NCBI GenBank assembly: GCA_963699105.1
Contig: CAVOTI010000004.1
Coordinates: 496,001 to 560,000 of the forward strand
Length of the DNA: 64,000 nt
Direction of reading: 5' to 3'
Source of the DNA: Bog-756 sp963699105
Lineage (GTDB): Bacteria > Actinomycetota > Acidimicrobiia > Acidimicrobiales > RAAP-2
Below, piece after piece: positions 28,915-38,238 of the stretch. Both the position numbers and the translations under genes were made by a program. The notes under the pieces were generated by a model. That model had not been told where the DNA came from, did not search any database, and saw only the letters and a program-made list of their open reading frames with translations. Within the stretch, counting starts at the first letter, position 1; every line of letters begins with the position of its first letter.

Positions 28915-28932
28915 CACGCAAACGCCTGCGTG
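28915..28932. promoter_or_regulatory. Inverted repeat overlapping the lon transcription start region
   Basis: A perfect 6-bp inverted repeat, CACGCA-N6-TGCGTG, just after the candidate lon promoter and 19 nt before the ATG. Its place suits a repressor operator. It is not the HAIR element (CTTGAGT-N7-ACTCAAG) bound by HspR. Confidence 0.4.
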
Positions 28933-28951
28933 GCGATTATTCGGAGGAACG

Positions 28952-31327
28952 ATGGAGACACTGACCAAGAATCTGCCCCTTTTGCCCCTGACCTCGGGTG
29001 TTGTCCTCCCGGGCATGGTCTTCACCATGGCCCTGGAGTCCGACGAGGCCAAGGCGGCGGCCGAGGCGGCCGGAGCGGCCGACGGCCACTTCGTGCTGGT
29101 CCCGTTCATCGACGGGCGGTACGCCACCGTCGGCGTGGTCGCCGAGGTGATGGAGACGGGCGAGCTGCCAGGGGGTATGGCGGCGGCGGCCGTGCGGGGC
29201 GTGGAGCGGGCGCGGCTCGGAACGGCGGTTCCGGGTACCGGCGCGGCCCTGTGGGTCGAGGTGGACGTCATCCCCGAAGAGCCGGCGACCGACGAAGCCG
29301 CCGAACTGGCCCGCGAGTACCGGGCCCTGATCGAGAACATCCTGGTCAGCAGGGGCGCCGGCCGGTTGGCCGAGCGTCTTTCCGACGTGACCGAACCCGG
29401 CCGGGTCGCCGATATGGCCGGGTACTCGCCCGATCTGTCCTTGGCCCAGAAGGTCGAGGTCCTGGAGACCATCGACGTGGCCACCCGTCTGCGCCTGGTC
29501 ATCGGCTGGTCACGAGACGTCCTGGCCGACATCACCCTGAGAGAGCGGATCAAGACCGACGTCGAAGAGGGAATGGAGAAGACCCAACGCGAGTTCCTGC
29601 TGCGCCGGCAGCTCGAGTCCATCCGCAAGGAACTGGGCCAGCTCGGCTCGGGCGACGACGCCCCGGACGACTACCGGTCGATGCTGGCCGAGCGGGATCT
29701 TCCCGAGGCGGTCCACAAGGCGGCGGAGCGCGAGATCGACAAGCTCGAGCGGACCAGTGAGCAGAACCCCGAGCACGGCTGGATCCGCACCTGGCTGGAC
29801 ACCTTGTTCGAGCTGCCCTGGGGCCAACTGTCCGAGGATCGCCTCGACGTGGCCGAGGCGTCGCGCATCCTGAACGAGGATCATGACGGCCTCGACGATG
29901 TGAAGGACAGGATCCTGGAGCACCTGGCGGTGCGCAAGCTGCAGGCCGAACGGGGTCTGGCCCCGGTCGGCGGGCGCGGCGCCGGGGCCATCCTCGCCCT
30001 GGTCGGTCCCCCCGGCGTCGGGAAGACCTCGTTGGGCGAGTCGGTGGCCAGGGCTCTCGGCCGCTCATTCGTCCGGGTGGCTCTGGGCGGTGTGCGCGAC
30101 GAAGCTGAGATCAGGGGTCACCGTCGGACCTATGTGGGGGCCCAGCCGGGCCGGCTGGTCCGCGCCCTGCGGGAGGCCGGGACCATGAACCCGGTCATCG
30201 TCCTGGACGAGGTGGACAAGCTGGGTGCCGACTACCGGGGAGACCCGTCTTCGGCCCTGCTCGAAGTGCTCGACCCGGCGCAGAACCACACGTTCCACGA
30301 TCACTATCTCGAGGTCGAACTCGACCTGTCCAGAGTGCTGTTCATCGCCACGGCCAACATGGTCGACACCATCCCGGGCCCGCTGCTGGACCGGATGGAG
30401 GTCATCCGGCTCGACGGCTACACCGAGGACGAGAAGGTGGCCATCGCCCGCAACCATCTGTTCGGTCGCCAACTGGAGCGGGCGGCGTTGAGTGCCGACG
30501 AGGTCACCATCACCGACGCGGCTCTGCGGGCCGTGGTCGGCGACTACACCCGCGAAGCCGGTGTGCGCTCGCTCGAGCGCGAGCTTGGTCGCCTCCTGCG
30601 CAAGGTGGCGGCCCGCATCGCCTCACACGAGACGGAGACGCCGCTGGCCATCGACGCCGACGACGTGCGGGGGTGGCTCGGACGGCCGCGCTTCTTCTTC
30701 GAGGCCGCCGATCGCACCGCCGTCCCCGGGGTTGCCACCGGACTGGCGGTGACCGGCACCGGTGGCGATGTCCTCTACGTGGAGGCGTCGGTGATGGACG
30801 GGCCGGAGGGACTGACCCTGACCGGACAGTTGGGTGACGTGATGAAGGAGTCGGCCGAGATCGCCCTGTCCTACGTGCGCTCCCATGCCGACGCCCTGGG
30901 CATCGATCCCACGGCATTCACCGGCAAGCGGTTCCATCTCCATGTCCCGGCCGGCGCCATTCCCAAGGACGGGCCCTCGGCCGGTGTCACCATGACCACC
31001 GCCCTGGTCAGCCTGCTTCGTGACGTGCCGGTGCACTCGGTGCTGGGCATGACCGGGGAGGTCACCCTCCAGGGCAGGGTGCTGCCTATCGGTGGCGTCC
31101 GCCAGAAGGTGTTGGCCGCCCACCGGGCCGGACTGACCACGGTCGTGCTCCCGGTCCGCAATGGCCCCGACCTGGAGGACGTGCCCGAGGCGGTGCGCCA
31201 GGAGATGACCTTCCATCTGGCCACCGACATCGAGGACGTGTTGCGGGTGGCGCTGGCCCCGGCGGCCGGATCGGCCGCCGATGGAGCCGATGGCCCGGGA
31301 CGGGACGGCGGCCGCGCCGCGGCGTGA
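28952..31327 (+). CDS. lon: ATP-dependent protease Lon
   Basis: 791 aa with the three Lon domains in order: substrate-binding LAN domain (about 1-200), AAA+ module with Walker A GPPGVGKTS (about 352-360) and the VLDEVDKLG Walker B, and the protease domain with catalytic Ser about 676 (DGPSAG) and Lys about 719 (GGVRQKVL). The 43-residue Ser-Lys spacing equals that of E. coli Lon. It degrades damaged and regulatory proteins in the cytoplasm. The ATG at 28952 has GGAGG 4 nt upstream; the open frame further upstream is antisense to the channel gene. Many actinobacteria use Clp or proteasome and lack Lon. Confidence 0.95.
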   Translation: METLTKNLPLLPLTSGVVLPGMVFTMALESDEAKAAAEAAGAADGHFVLVPFIDGRYATVGVVAEVMETGELPGGMAAAAVRGVERARLGTAVPGTGAALWVEVDVIPEEPATDEAAELAREYRALIENILVSRGAGRLAERLSDVTEPGRVADMAGYSPDLSLAQKVEVLETIDVATRLRLVIGWSRDVLADITLRERIKTDVEEGMEKTQREFLLRRQLESIRKELGQLGSGDDAPDDYRSMLAERDLPEAVHKAAEREIDKLERTSEQNPEHGWIRTWLDTLFELPWGQLSEDRLDVAEASRILNEDHDGLDDVKDRILEHLAVRKLQAERGLAPVGGRGAGAILALVGPPGVGKTSLGESVARALGRSFVRVALGGVRDEAEIRGHRRTYVGAQPGRLVRALREAGTMNPVIVLDEVDKLGADYRGDPSSALLEVLDPAQNHTFHDHYLEVELDLSRVLFIATANMVDTIPGPLLDRMEVIRLDGYTEDEKVAIARNHLFGRQLERAALSADEVTITDAALRAVVGDYTREAGVRSLERELGRLLRKVAARIASHETETPLAIDADDVRGWLGRPRFFFEAADRTAVPGVATGLAVTGTGGDVLYVEASVMDGPEGLTLTGQLGDVMKESAEIALSYVRSHADALGIDPTAFTGKRFHLHVPAGAIPKDGPSAGVTMTTALVSLLRDVPVHSVLGMTGEVTLQGRVLPIGGVRQKVLAAHRAGLTTVVLPVRNGPDLEDVPEAVRQEMTFHLATDIEDVLRVALAPAAGSAADGADGPGRDGGRAAA

Positions 31328-31387
31328 AGCTCGTCGGGGTCGGCATACCGAGCTGGCGTTGATGGCCGGGTCGGGACTGGTGTAGTC

Positions 31388-31438
31388 CGGCCCGGCCCCC
31401 CGGCCCCCCGGCTCCCGGACCCCCGGCTCCCGGACCCG
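31388..31438. repeat. C-rich low-complexity repeats after lon
   Basis: Runs of CCCCCCGG and two copies of a CCCCCGGCTCCCGGA unit fill the space between the convergent lon and hydrolase genes. It probably marks the transcript ends. No ORF is present. Confidence 0.5.
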
Positions 31439-31470
31439 TCGGCCCGCTCAGGTCCGGCGGATTCTGGCCC

Positions 31471-32391
31471 TCACGACTCTCCGAGGAAGCCGTCGAGGAT
31501 GCGGGCCAGCTCGACCGGTTGGTCGCCTTGAATACTGTGGCCGGCCTCGCTGACCATGATGGCCCGGTCCGATGGCCGCCGCCGCTGGAACTCGGCCTGG
31601 TCGGCATCGTCCACCACCGGGGAGAGCGAACCTCGGATCAGCAGCACCGGTGCCGCGATGCGCTCGAGATCGTCCCACAGTGACCCGAACTCCACCGATC
31701 CGACGTGCATCCCGGTCGAACCGGCCGGCCGACCCAGTTGGTGCCGCCAGGTCCAGGTCCCGTCGTGGCGCTGCACCGAATTGTGCAGGACGCCGCGGCG
31801 CAGGGAGGACTCCGACCGGGTGGGATTGAAGGCGATCGTCCGCTCGAGGATCTCGTCGAAGGAGGCGAACGTCTCGGGACCGGCCAGAAAGGCGGCGATG
31901 TCCGAGCTCTTCTCCCGGGTGACCCCCGGGGTGATGTCGACGAGGGCCAACTTGGCCACCAGGTCCGGCCGGGCGGTGGCCAGGGCGATGGAGGTGGCAC
32001 CACCGAGGGACATCCCCACCAGCAGCCGGGACCGAGGGGCCAGACGGTCGATGACCACGGCCACATCGTCGGCCATGGCCCTCGGATCGAGCACCCGAGC
32101 ATCACCCGGCCAGTCCGAATGTCCATGGCCGGGCAGGTCGATGGCCACCAACGGGCGATCGAGGGCCAGGGCCACGGTGTCCCACGTGTGGGCGTTCTGG
32201 CCGCCGCCGTGGATGAAGACGATCTCGGCCGGACCGGTACCCCACACCAGCGCCGACGCCCGGCGACCGGGCGCAACCTCTACGAACTCGCGCCTGACGG
32301 TGGGCGGGCCGTTCCAGGGCAGCCCGGCTTCGGAGACGTTCTCCTCGAACAACGAGAACTCGTCGTAGTGCTCCATCGGAGACGGACTCAC
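31471..32391 (-). CDS. Alpha/beta hydrolase
   Basis: 306 aa. The oxyanion region is FIHGGGQNAHTWD, the nucleophile elbow is GMSLGG (Ser), and the catalytic His is in SEAGHSIQGDQP near the C-terminus; the acid is probably the Asp in SPVVDDAD or nearby. The GTG at 32391 overlaps the stop of the LLM gene (GTGA) and has AAGGGGAG upstream, so it was preferred over the ATG at 32376. An ester, lactone or C-C bond substrate is possible. It forms a coupled pair with the F420-type oxidoreductase. Confidence 0.8.
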   Translation of the reverse strand: MSPSPMEHYDEFSLFEENVSEAGLPWNGPPTVRREFVEVAPGRRASALVWGTGPAEIVFIHGGGQNAHTWDTVALALDRPLVAIDLPGHGHSDWPGDARVLDPRAMADDVAVVIDRLAPRSRLLVGMSLGGATSIALATARPDLVAKLALVDITPGVTREKSSDIAAFLAGPETFASFDEILERTIAFNPTRSESSLRRGVLHNSVQRHDGTWTWRHQLGRPAGSTGMHVGSVEFGSLWDDLERIAAPVLLIRGSLSPVVDDADQAEFQRRRPSDRAIMVSEAGHSIQGDQPVELARILDGFLGES

Positions 32392-33431
32392 GTCTTCTCC
32401 CCTTTCGGTCGGGATGTCAGGTGGCCGAGCTCGGTGACCAGCTCGCCCAGCGTCTGGTCGGCGATCTGGTAAGGCGTGTAGAAACCGACCCGTTCGACCT
32501 GGCCACCGAACCGACCGACGATGTCGGACGCCACCTCTTTCGGTGACCCCACGGCGGCCAGCGCGGTGAGCAGGGTGTCGTCGATCAGGGCGGGCATCTC
32601 CTCCCACCGGCCGGACTTCGAAAGTGTGTTGAGCTCGGGTTGGAGGTCCTGGTACCCCTCCACCTCGAGCACCGGCCGGTAGGCCGGCGTGGAGGCGTAG
32701 AACGACAGCAGCCAGCGACCGGCCAGTCGGGCCGCCTCCATCTCGTCATCATCGCGTCCACAGCACACGATGACCTCACCGGTGAGCGTCAGCTCCGATC
32801 GGTCCCTACCCGAACGGGCCAGGCCCTCGATGACGGCGGGGATGGTCCGGCTGCGGAAATGGCGTGACGAGTTGAACGGCATCACCAGCAGCCCGTCGGC
32901 CACCTCGGCGGCCAGCCGCACCATCTGGGGCCCCAGCCCCCCGATGGCTATGGGGGGCACCCCGAACGGGTTGGGACCGGGGTTGAACATCGGCGGCATC
33001 AGGGTGTGTGAAGTGAACTCGCCCCGGAAGTCGAGGCGCTCACCGGTCTCCCAGCTGGTGAAGATGGCCCGCAGGGCCCCGATCAGCTCCCTCATGCGGG
33101 CGATGGGCCGGTCGAACGACGCACCGTATCGCCTTTCGACCTGGGCCCTGATCTGGGACCCCAGCCCCAGGCAGAATCGTCCTTCCGACAGAAGTTGCAG
33201 GTCGTAGGCCTGGTGAGCCAGCTGCACCGGGTTGCGGGGAAAGGCGATGGCAACGTTGGTGGCCAGTTCGAGAGTGGAGGTGGCACCCGACGCCAAGACG
33301 AGTGGCACGAACACGTCGTGGGGACCCTCGAAGGTGAAGGCACCGTCTACGCCGAGCTCCTCGAGGCGCCGGGCGCGTCGGGGGGCATCTTGGAGTCCCT
33401 GCAACATGGTGTCGATCTTCATCTCCCACAT
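32388..33431 (-). CDS. F420-dependent LLM-class oxidoreductase
   Basis: 347 aa TIM-barrel protein of the luciferase-like monooxygenase family. Segments EGPHDVFVPLVLA, AIAFPRNPVQLAHQAYDLQ, GRFCLGLGSQI and ERRYGASFDRP match an actinobacterial LLM group that uses coenzyme F420 rather than FMN. It probably reduces or oxidises an organic substrate by hydride transfer. It is translationally coupled to the downstream alpha/beta hydrolase and divergent from a CoA-transferase, which suggests a short catabolic route, substrate unknown. MKIDT at 33422 is an alternative start. Confidence 0.8.
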   Translation of the reverse strand: MWEMKIDTMLQGLQDAPRRARRLEELGVDGAFTFEGPHDVFVPLVLASGATSTLELATNVAIAFPRNPVQLAHQAYDLQLLSEGRFCLGLGSQIRAQVERRYGASFDRPIARMRELIGALRAIFTSWETGERLDFRGEFTSHTLMPPMFNPGPNPFGVPPIAIGGLGPQMVRLAAEVADGLLVMPFNSSRHFRSRTIPAVIEGLARSGRDRSELTLTGEVIVCCGRDDDEMEAARLAGRWLLSFYASTPAYRPVLEVEGYQDLQPELNTLSKSGRWEEMPALIDDTLLTALAAVGSPKEVASDIVGRFGGQVERVGFYTPYQIADQTLGELVTELGHLTSRPKGEKT

Positions 33432-33503
33432 GTTTCCACGTCACCCGAGGGATTCCCGCCGGTGGCGGCCGGCGCCGACATTGGTCGATGCCAGACTGTG
33501 GCC

Positions 33504-34805
33504 ATGCTCCCCGTCGTCTGCACGCCCGATGAGGCCATCGCCCACATCAACGTGCAGGACACCGTGGGCTTCGGTCTCGGGCCCGCCAACCCAGACGCCT
33601 TCCTCACCGCCCTCGGGTCCCGCACCGACTGGGAGGACCTGACCTTCGGCGGGGCACTGCTGCTCGGCTACTACACGGTGATGGCCCATCCCAACGTGTC
33701 GTACCGGTCGGGATTCTTCGGTCCGGCCGAACGGATCCTGCTGGCCGAGGGGGCCAACGTCGAGCTGGTGCCCGGGGGCTTCCGCCAGTTCGCCCCGATC
33801 CTGCGTCGCTTCGCCCCGAGGGTGATGACCGCCCAGGCCACTCCGGCCGGCCCGGACGGCACCGTCAATCTCTCCCTCCATCTGGGCGCAACCTACGACG
33901 AGCTGATGCTGGCAGCTGGGGATCCCGATCGGGTCCTGATCATCGAGACCAACCCCAACCTGCCCCGGACCTCCACTCTCCCCGAGTTCACCAACACCAT
34001 CGACTCCGATTTGATCGACGTATTGGTCGAGTCGGACGGCACCCCGTACGCGCTGGCCTCTTCGGTAGCCGACGACATCGACGAGGCCATCGCCGATCGG
34101 GCCCGCTCGTTCGTCACCGACGGCGCCACCCTCCAGATCGGCATCGGGACCGTACCTGACATGGTGGCTTCCCAGCTGGCGGCCGGAACCGGTGGCTCGT
34201 ACGGGGTGCACAGCGAGATGTTCACCGACGGGCTCATGCACCTTCACCTGGCCGGCAAGGTGACCAACGACTCCAAGAGCCTCTTCAACGGCGTGTCCAT
34301 CACCACCTTCGCCCTGGGGTCCGCCGACCTCTACCGGTGGTTGGACGGCAACGACCAGGTCGCCTTCGTGCCGGTGCAGGTGGTCAACGATCCTTCGATC
34401 ATCGCCCGCAACCACTCGTTCGTCTCCATCAACGGAGCGCTGAGCGTTGACCTGTACGGTCAGGTGGTGGCCGACAGCATCGACGGCAAGCAGATATCCG
34501 GGGTGGGCGGCCACGAGGACTTCGTGTCAGCGGCCGAGTTGCGGGTCGACGACCACTCGCTCATCTGTCTGCGATCGACGGCGGTGGTCAACGGGGAGAC
34601 CCGTTCGCGGATCGTACCGCTGCTCCCGGAGGGCTCGGTGGTATCGACCCCGCGGCACCACACCGGGGTGATCATCACCGAGTACGGGGCGGCCGACCTG
34701 ACCGGACTCACCGTTCGGGAACGGGCCTCCGCCCTGGTCGAGCTGGCCCATCCCGACTTCCGTGCCGAGCTGTCCGAGACGGCCGGCCGTCTCGGACGAT
34801 CCTGA
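33504..34805 (+). CDS. Acetyl-CoA hydrolase/CoA-transferase family protein
   Basis: 433 aa with the two-domain class I CoA-transferase fold of acetyl-CoA hydrolase and 4-hydroxybutyrate CoA-transferase. The catalytic Glu is at about 238 in GVHSEMFTDGL, followed by the C-terminal signatures SGVGGHEDFVSAAE and ITEYGAADLTGLT. It moves CoA between short-chain acids or hydrolyses acyl-CoA. The ATG at 33504 has no clear SD. The 72-bp spacer to the divergent LLM gene holds both promoters. Confidence 0.85.
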   Translation: MLPVVCTPDEAIAHINVQDTVGFGLGPANPDAFLTALGSRTDWEDLTFGGALLLGYYTVMAHPNVSYRSGFFGPAERILLAEGANVELVPGGFRQFAPILRRFAPRVMTAQATPAGPDGTVNLSLHLGATYDELMLAAGDPDRVLIIETNPNLPRTSTLPEFTNTIDSDLIDVLVESDGTPYALASSVADDIDEAIADRARSFVTDGATLQIGIGTVPDMVASQLAAGTGGSYGVHSEMFTDGLMHLHLAGKVTNDSKSLFNGVSITTFALGSADLYRWLDGNDQVAFVPVQVVNDPSIIARNHSFVSINGALSVDLYGQVVADSIDGKQISGVGGHEDFVSAAELRVDDHSLICLRSTAVVNGETRSRIVPLLPEGSVVSTPRHHTGVIITEYGAADLTGLTVRERASALVELAHPDFRAELSETAGRLGRS

Positions 34806-34820
34806 CCCCCTGGTGGGTTC

Positions 34821-35699
34821 ATGAGCCGGCCGGGCGACGGTTCGGGACCGAGCGGGCCGGACGGACCGGGTGGAGCTGGCGGGGCCGGTGAGGCGGAGGG
34901 GCGGGCGACCCTCACCCTGGCCACCTTCAACGTCCACATGGGGGTCGACGGCTGGGGTCGCCCCTACGACCTGATCGATCAGTGTCGCTCGCTCGATGCC
35001 AACATCCTCATCATGCAGGAGTCCTTCGCTCCCGCCGACGGCAGCCCCAGCACCGCCGAGCGAGTGGCCGCCGAGCTTGGTTACGACGTGGTGGCCGAAG
35101 TTGCCCTGGCCGGTGTCAAGCTCTTCGGACCCGTGCCCACCGACTCGAAGCGGTGGGCACCGTGGCCCAGCCTGTTACGAACAACGTCCCGGATCGAAAA
35201 GGAGCGGCGGTCGACGGACGGCCGACGATATCGGCGGGCCTCGGTGCGCGGGCGGGTGTGCGTGGCCATGCTGTCGAAGCTGCCGGTACGGGACCTGGCC
35301 GTGCTCTATCTCAATCAACTACGCCGGGACCCGGCACGGCGGGTGGTGATCAGCTGCGTCACCACCCTCGGGGGCCGCAGTGTCAGCGTCTTCGGCACCC
35401 ACATGTCGCACATCTCCCATGGATCGCACGCCCAGTACCGCCAACTGAGGGCCCAACTTCCCCACCCGGACGTGGCCGCCGTGCTGGCCGGCGACATGAA
35501 CCTGTGGGGACCACCCGTCAACTCCTACTTCCCAGCTTGGCGCCGAGCCGTCACCGGAAAGACGTGGCCGTCCCGGCACCCTCACAGCCAGGTCGACCAC
35601 GTGCTCATCACCCCCCCGCTGTCTGTCGTGGAGGCCCGGGTGGCGGACCACTCCGGATCCGATCATCGCCCGGTGGTGGTGACCTTGGCTCTGGCCTGA
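34821..35699 (+). CDS. Endonuclease/exonuclease/phosphatase-family protein
   Basis: 292 aa. The EEP metal-dependent hydrolase fold is recognised from LATFNVHMGVDG, ILIMQESF (metal Glu), FGTHMSHISHGS, VLAGDMNLWG (catalytic Asp-x-Asn) and the C-terminal SDHRPVVVTL. The first 27 residues are a Gly/Pro/Ser-rich leader. Substrate could be nucleic acid, a phosphoinositide or a sphingolipid headgroup. It lies 15 nt after the CoA-transferase and may share its mRNA. Confidence 0.8.
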   Translation: MSRPGDGSGPSGPDGPGGAGGAGEAEGRATLTLATFNVHMGVDGWGRPYDLIDQCRSLDANILIMQESFAPADGSPSTAERVAAELGYDVVAEVALAGVKLFGPVPTDSKRWAPWPSLLRTTSRIEKERRSTDGRRYRRASVRGRVCVAMLSKLPVRDLAVLYLNQLRRDPARRVVISCVTTLGGRSVSVFGTHMSHISHGSHAQYRQLRAQLPHPDVAAVLAGDMNLWGPPVNSYFPAWRRAVTGKTWPSRHPHSQVDHVLITPPLSVVEARVADHSGSDHRPVVVTLALA

Positions 35700-35767
35700 A
35701 TCCCGCTCGATCCGGGCCCGTTCCGATCCGGGCCTGTTGCGACCGGTCGCAGTAGCGTCTTGCGCCT

Positions 35768-36553
35768 ATGGCCGAACCACTCGATGGCTTCGAAGCGTCC
35801 ACCTTCACCGCCGGGGGGGACACCCGGGCGATCTATCGGATCGGCTCGGGGCCGGCCGTCATCGTGATGAGTGAGATTCCTGGCATCACCCCCGGGGTGG
35901 CGGCGTTCGGTCGCAGGGTGGCGACCTGCGGGCTGACGGCGGTGCTGCCCCACATGTTCGGCGACGACGGCCGCGCTCCTTCGGGGGGCTACATCCTCTC
36001 GTCGACGGCGAGGGCGTGCATCGCCAAGGAGTTCACCGTCCTGGCCACCGGACGGACCAGCCCGGTCATCGGTTGGTTGCGGGCACTGGCCAGGGACGAG
36101 CACCGGCGATGCGCTGGACCGGGAGTGGGGGCGGTCGGGATGTGCTTCACCGGAGGCTTCGCTCTCGGCATGATGGTCGATGATGTGGTGGTGGCCCCGG
36201 TGCTCAGCCAACCGTCGCTTCCTGTGTCGATCTCCAAGGGCCGACGGCGGGACGTCGGACTGTCCCCCGGAGATCTGGCCCGCGTCCAGGACCGGTGCGC
36301 CGCCGGTTGCCGTGTTCTCGGGCTCCGGTTCACCGGCGACAAGCTCAGCCCGCCCGAGCGCTTCGTGCACCTCCGTCAGTTGCTTGGTGACCAGTTCATC
36401 GGCGTCGAGATCGACTCGTCGCCGGGCAACCCCCATGGTCATGAGCCGTCCGCTCACTCGGTCCTGACCGAGCACCTCGACGATCGACCGGGAACCCCGA
36501 CCCGTGCCGCTCTCGACCAGGTCTTGGCCTTCTTCAGCGACGCTCTCGGATGA
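35768..36553 (+). CDS. Dienelactone hydrolase-family protein
   Basis: 261 aa. The DLH family catalytic Cys is in GMCFTGG (about 119-125), a Glu in SEIPG sits where DLH keeps its activating Glu, and the His is in PSAHSVLTEH. Known members open dienelactone rings in chlorocatechol breakdown, but many act on other lactones or esters. TAGCGT lies 9 nt before the ATG, a possible leaderless promoter. The stop overlaps the next hydrolase start (ATGA). Confidence 0.8.
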   Translation: MAEPLDGFEASTFTAGGDTRAIYRIGSGPAVIVMSEIPGITPGVAAFGRRVATCGLTAVLPHMFGDDGRAPSGGYILSSTARACIAKEFTVLATGRTSPVIGWLRALARDEHRRCAGPGVGAVGMCFTGGFALGMMVDDVVVAPVLSQPSLPVSISKGRRRDVGLSPGDLARVQDRCAAGCRVLGLRFTGDKLSPPERFVHLRQLLGDQFIGVEIDSSPGNPHGHEPSAHSVLTEHLDDRPGTPTRAALDQVLAFFSDALG

Positions 36554-37416
36554 ACCGACTGGCGGAGGCGTGGCGGGACCGCGGTCACCACCGAACCCTC
36601 TGCGGGCAGCAGATCTTCACCATCGACGTCCCCCCGACGGGCTCCGCCCTCCATCCGCCGCTTCTCGTCCTGCACGGATTCCCCACCTCCTCCTTCGACT
36701 TCAGCGGCGTGGTCGACCGGCTTGCCGCTGACCGCAGGGTGCTCCTGCTCGACATGCTCGGCTACGGGATGTCGGACAAGCCCGACAGGGCCTACACCTT
36801 CTCGCTCCAGGCTGATATCGCCGTAGCCTTCATCGCCGATCTCGGGGTCGATCAACTGGGGCTGTTGACCCACGACGTCGGGGACACCCTGGGGGGCGAG
36901 CTTCTGGCCCGCCAGCTCGAGGGCAGCTGGCCGGTGGATATCGCCGATCGGGCCATGACCAACGGCAGCATCTACCACGAACTGGCGCATCTCAGTGCCG
37001 GACAGCTATTCCTCCTCGGGCTCCCGGACGAACGGCTTCCCCTCGACCGCCGCCTCGACCGGGCGGCGGTCATGACCGGGGTGGCCTCCACCTTCGGCCC
37101 CACTGCCGAGGTGGGCCAAGACGAGCTGTCGGCTCAGTGGGAGATGATCGCCCACTTCGACGGCGACCTGCTCCTCCCCCGCCTCATCCGTTACATCGAC
37201 GAACGCCGGAGCCACGAGCGCCGCTTCACCGGGGCCATCGAGCAGCACCCGTCCCCGTTGGTGGTGGTGTGGGGCGAGGACGACCCGATCGCCCGTCCGG
37301 CCATGACCGATGTGCTGTGTGGCGGCCGGACGGACATCCGATGCCGGCTGCTCGACGGGGTCGGGCACTACCCGATGGTGGAAGCACCCGACCGCTTCCT
37401 CGGCGCTTTGAGGTAG
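36550..37416 (+). CDS. Haloalkane dehalogenase/epoxide hydrolase-like alpha/beta hydrolase
   Basis: 288 aa. The oxyanion segment is VLHGFPTSSFDF, and the nucleophile elbow reads LLTHDVGDT, with Asp in place of Ser. That is the pattern of haloalkane dehalogenases and epoxide hydrolases (HDWG/HDxG). The base His is in VGHYPMVEAP. It is translationally coupled to the DLH-family gene before it, so both may act in one degradation route. Confidence 0.8.
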   Translation: MNRLAEAWRDRGHHRTLCGQQIFTIDVPPTGSALHPPLLVLHGFPTSSFDFSGVVDRLAADRRVLLLDMLGYGMSDKPDRAYTFSLQADIAVAFIADLGVDQLGLLTHDVGDTLGGELLARQLEGSWPVDIADRAMTNGSIYHELAHLSAGQLFLLGLPDERLPLDRRLDRAAVMTGVASTFGPTAEVGQDELSAQWEMIAHFDGDLLLPRLIRYIDERRSHERRFTGAIEQHPSPLVVVWGEDDPIARPAMTDVLCGGRTDIRCRLLDGVGHYPMVEAPDRFLGALR

Positions 37417-37434
37417 ACGCCGGCCGGCGGTGTC

Positions 37435-38238
37435 TCACACCGTGCAGGTCACCTCGCCGTGGATCACCGCGAACCATCCATCGGGTGAGGCGGCCCAGGC
37501 CCGCCAAGCGGTGGCGAATGAAACCAGATCGGCGTCCGAAGCGATCCCGTGGTTCCGCAGCTGCTCGGCCATGGACGAGTGGACGAATCGCTCGGCCCAC
37601 AGATCACCCCACCACGATCGTTCCTCGGGGGTGGCGAAGCACCAGACGGAAGCCGATGGGGCCACCGAGGAGAAGCCGACCGCCAGTGCCCAGTGCAGGA
37701 GTCTGCGACCGGCGTCCCAGTTGGCCCCGTTGACGCGGGTCAGCGTCCCGTAGGCGTCCAGGGAGCGGGCGACGTCCGGTTCGTCGGGAAAGAAGCGGAA
37801 TGTCGGGTAGTCCGAATCGCGGATGGCCACCAACCCTCCGGGCCTGCACACCCGTCGCATCTCGACCAGCGCGGCCTCCGGGTCTCCCAGGTGCTGGAGC
37901 ACTTGATGGGCGTGGACGACATCGAAGGCATCGTCGTCGAAACCGAGGGAGTAGATGTCTCCGACCTCGAAGGAGACGGAGGCGGTGCCTGACTCCTCGG
38001 CCGAGGACCGTGCCTCGGCGATGACCGCCTCGGACGCATCGACGCCCACCACCCGGCCCGGGGCCAGGCGACGGGCCAGATCACAGGTGATGGTCCCGGG
38101 ACCGCAACCCACATCGAGCAGTGACATCGACGGGCGCAGACGAGGGAGGAGGTAGGCCGCCGAATTCTCCGCCGTCCGCCAACGGTGGGATCGCAGCACG
38201 CTGTCGTGGTGACCGTGGGTGTAGGGAACGTTGGTCAC
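37435..38238 (-). CDS. Class I SAM-dependent methyltransferase
   Basis: 267 aa. Motif I is LLDVGCGPGTITCDLA, the acidic post-I residue is in VVGVDAS, and HQVLQHLGDPEAALVEMRRVCRPGG is the methyltransferase 11 signature. A C-terminal helical region follows. The substrate is unknown. The GTG at 38238 overlaps the Nudix stop codon (GTGA), so the two genes are coupled. Confidence 0.85.
   Translation of the reverse strand: MTNVPYTHGHHDSVLRSHRWRTAENSAAYLLPRLRPSMSLLDVGCGPGTITCDLARRLAPGRVVGVDASEAVIAEARSSAEESGTASVSFEVGDIYSLGFDDDAFDVVHAHQVLQHLGDPEAALVEMRRVCRPGGLVAIRDSDYPTFRFFPDEPDVARSLDAYGTLTRVNGANWDAGRRLLHWALAVGFSSVAPSASVWCFATPEERSWWGDLWAERFVHSSMAEQLRNHGIASDADLVSFATAWRAWAASPDGWFAVIHGEVTCTV

Noticed and set aside
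28765..29628. Upstream extension of the channel frame
   Set aside because: It covers the lon promoter and the lon coding start in reverse, and has no RCK sequence.
33430..33447. parS-like sequence in the spacer before the CoA-transferase (TGTTTCCACGTCACC)
   Set aside because: Only one arm matches; the palindrome is not kept.
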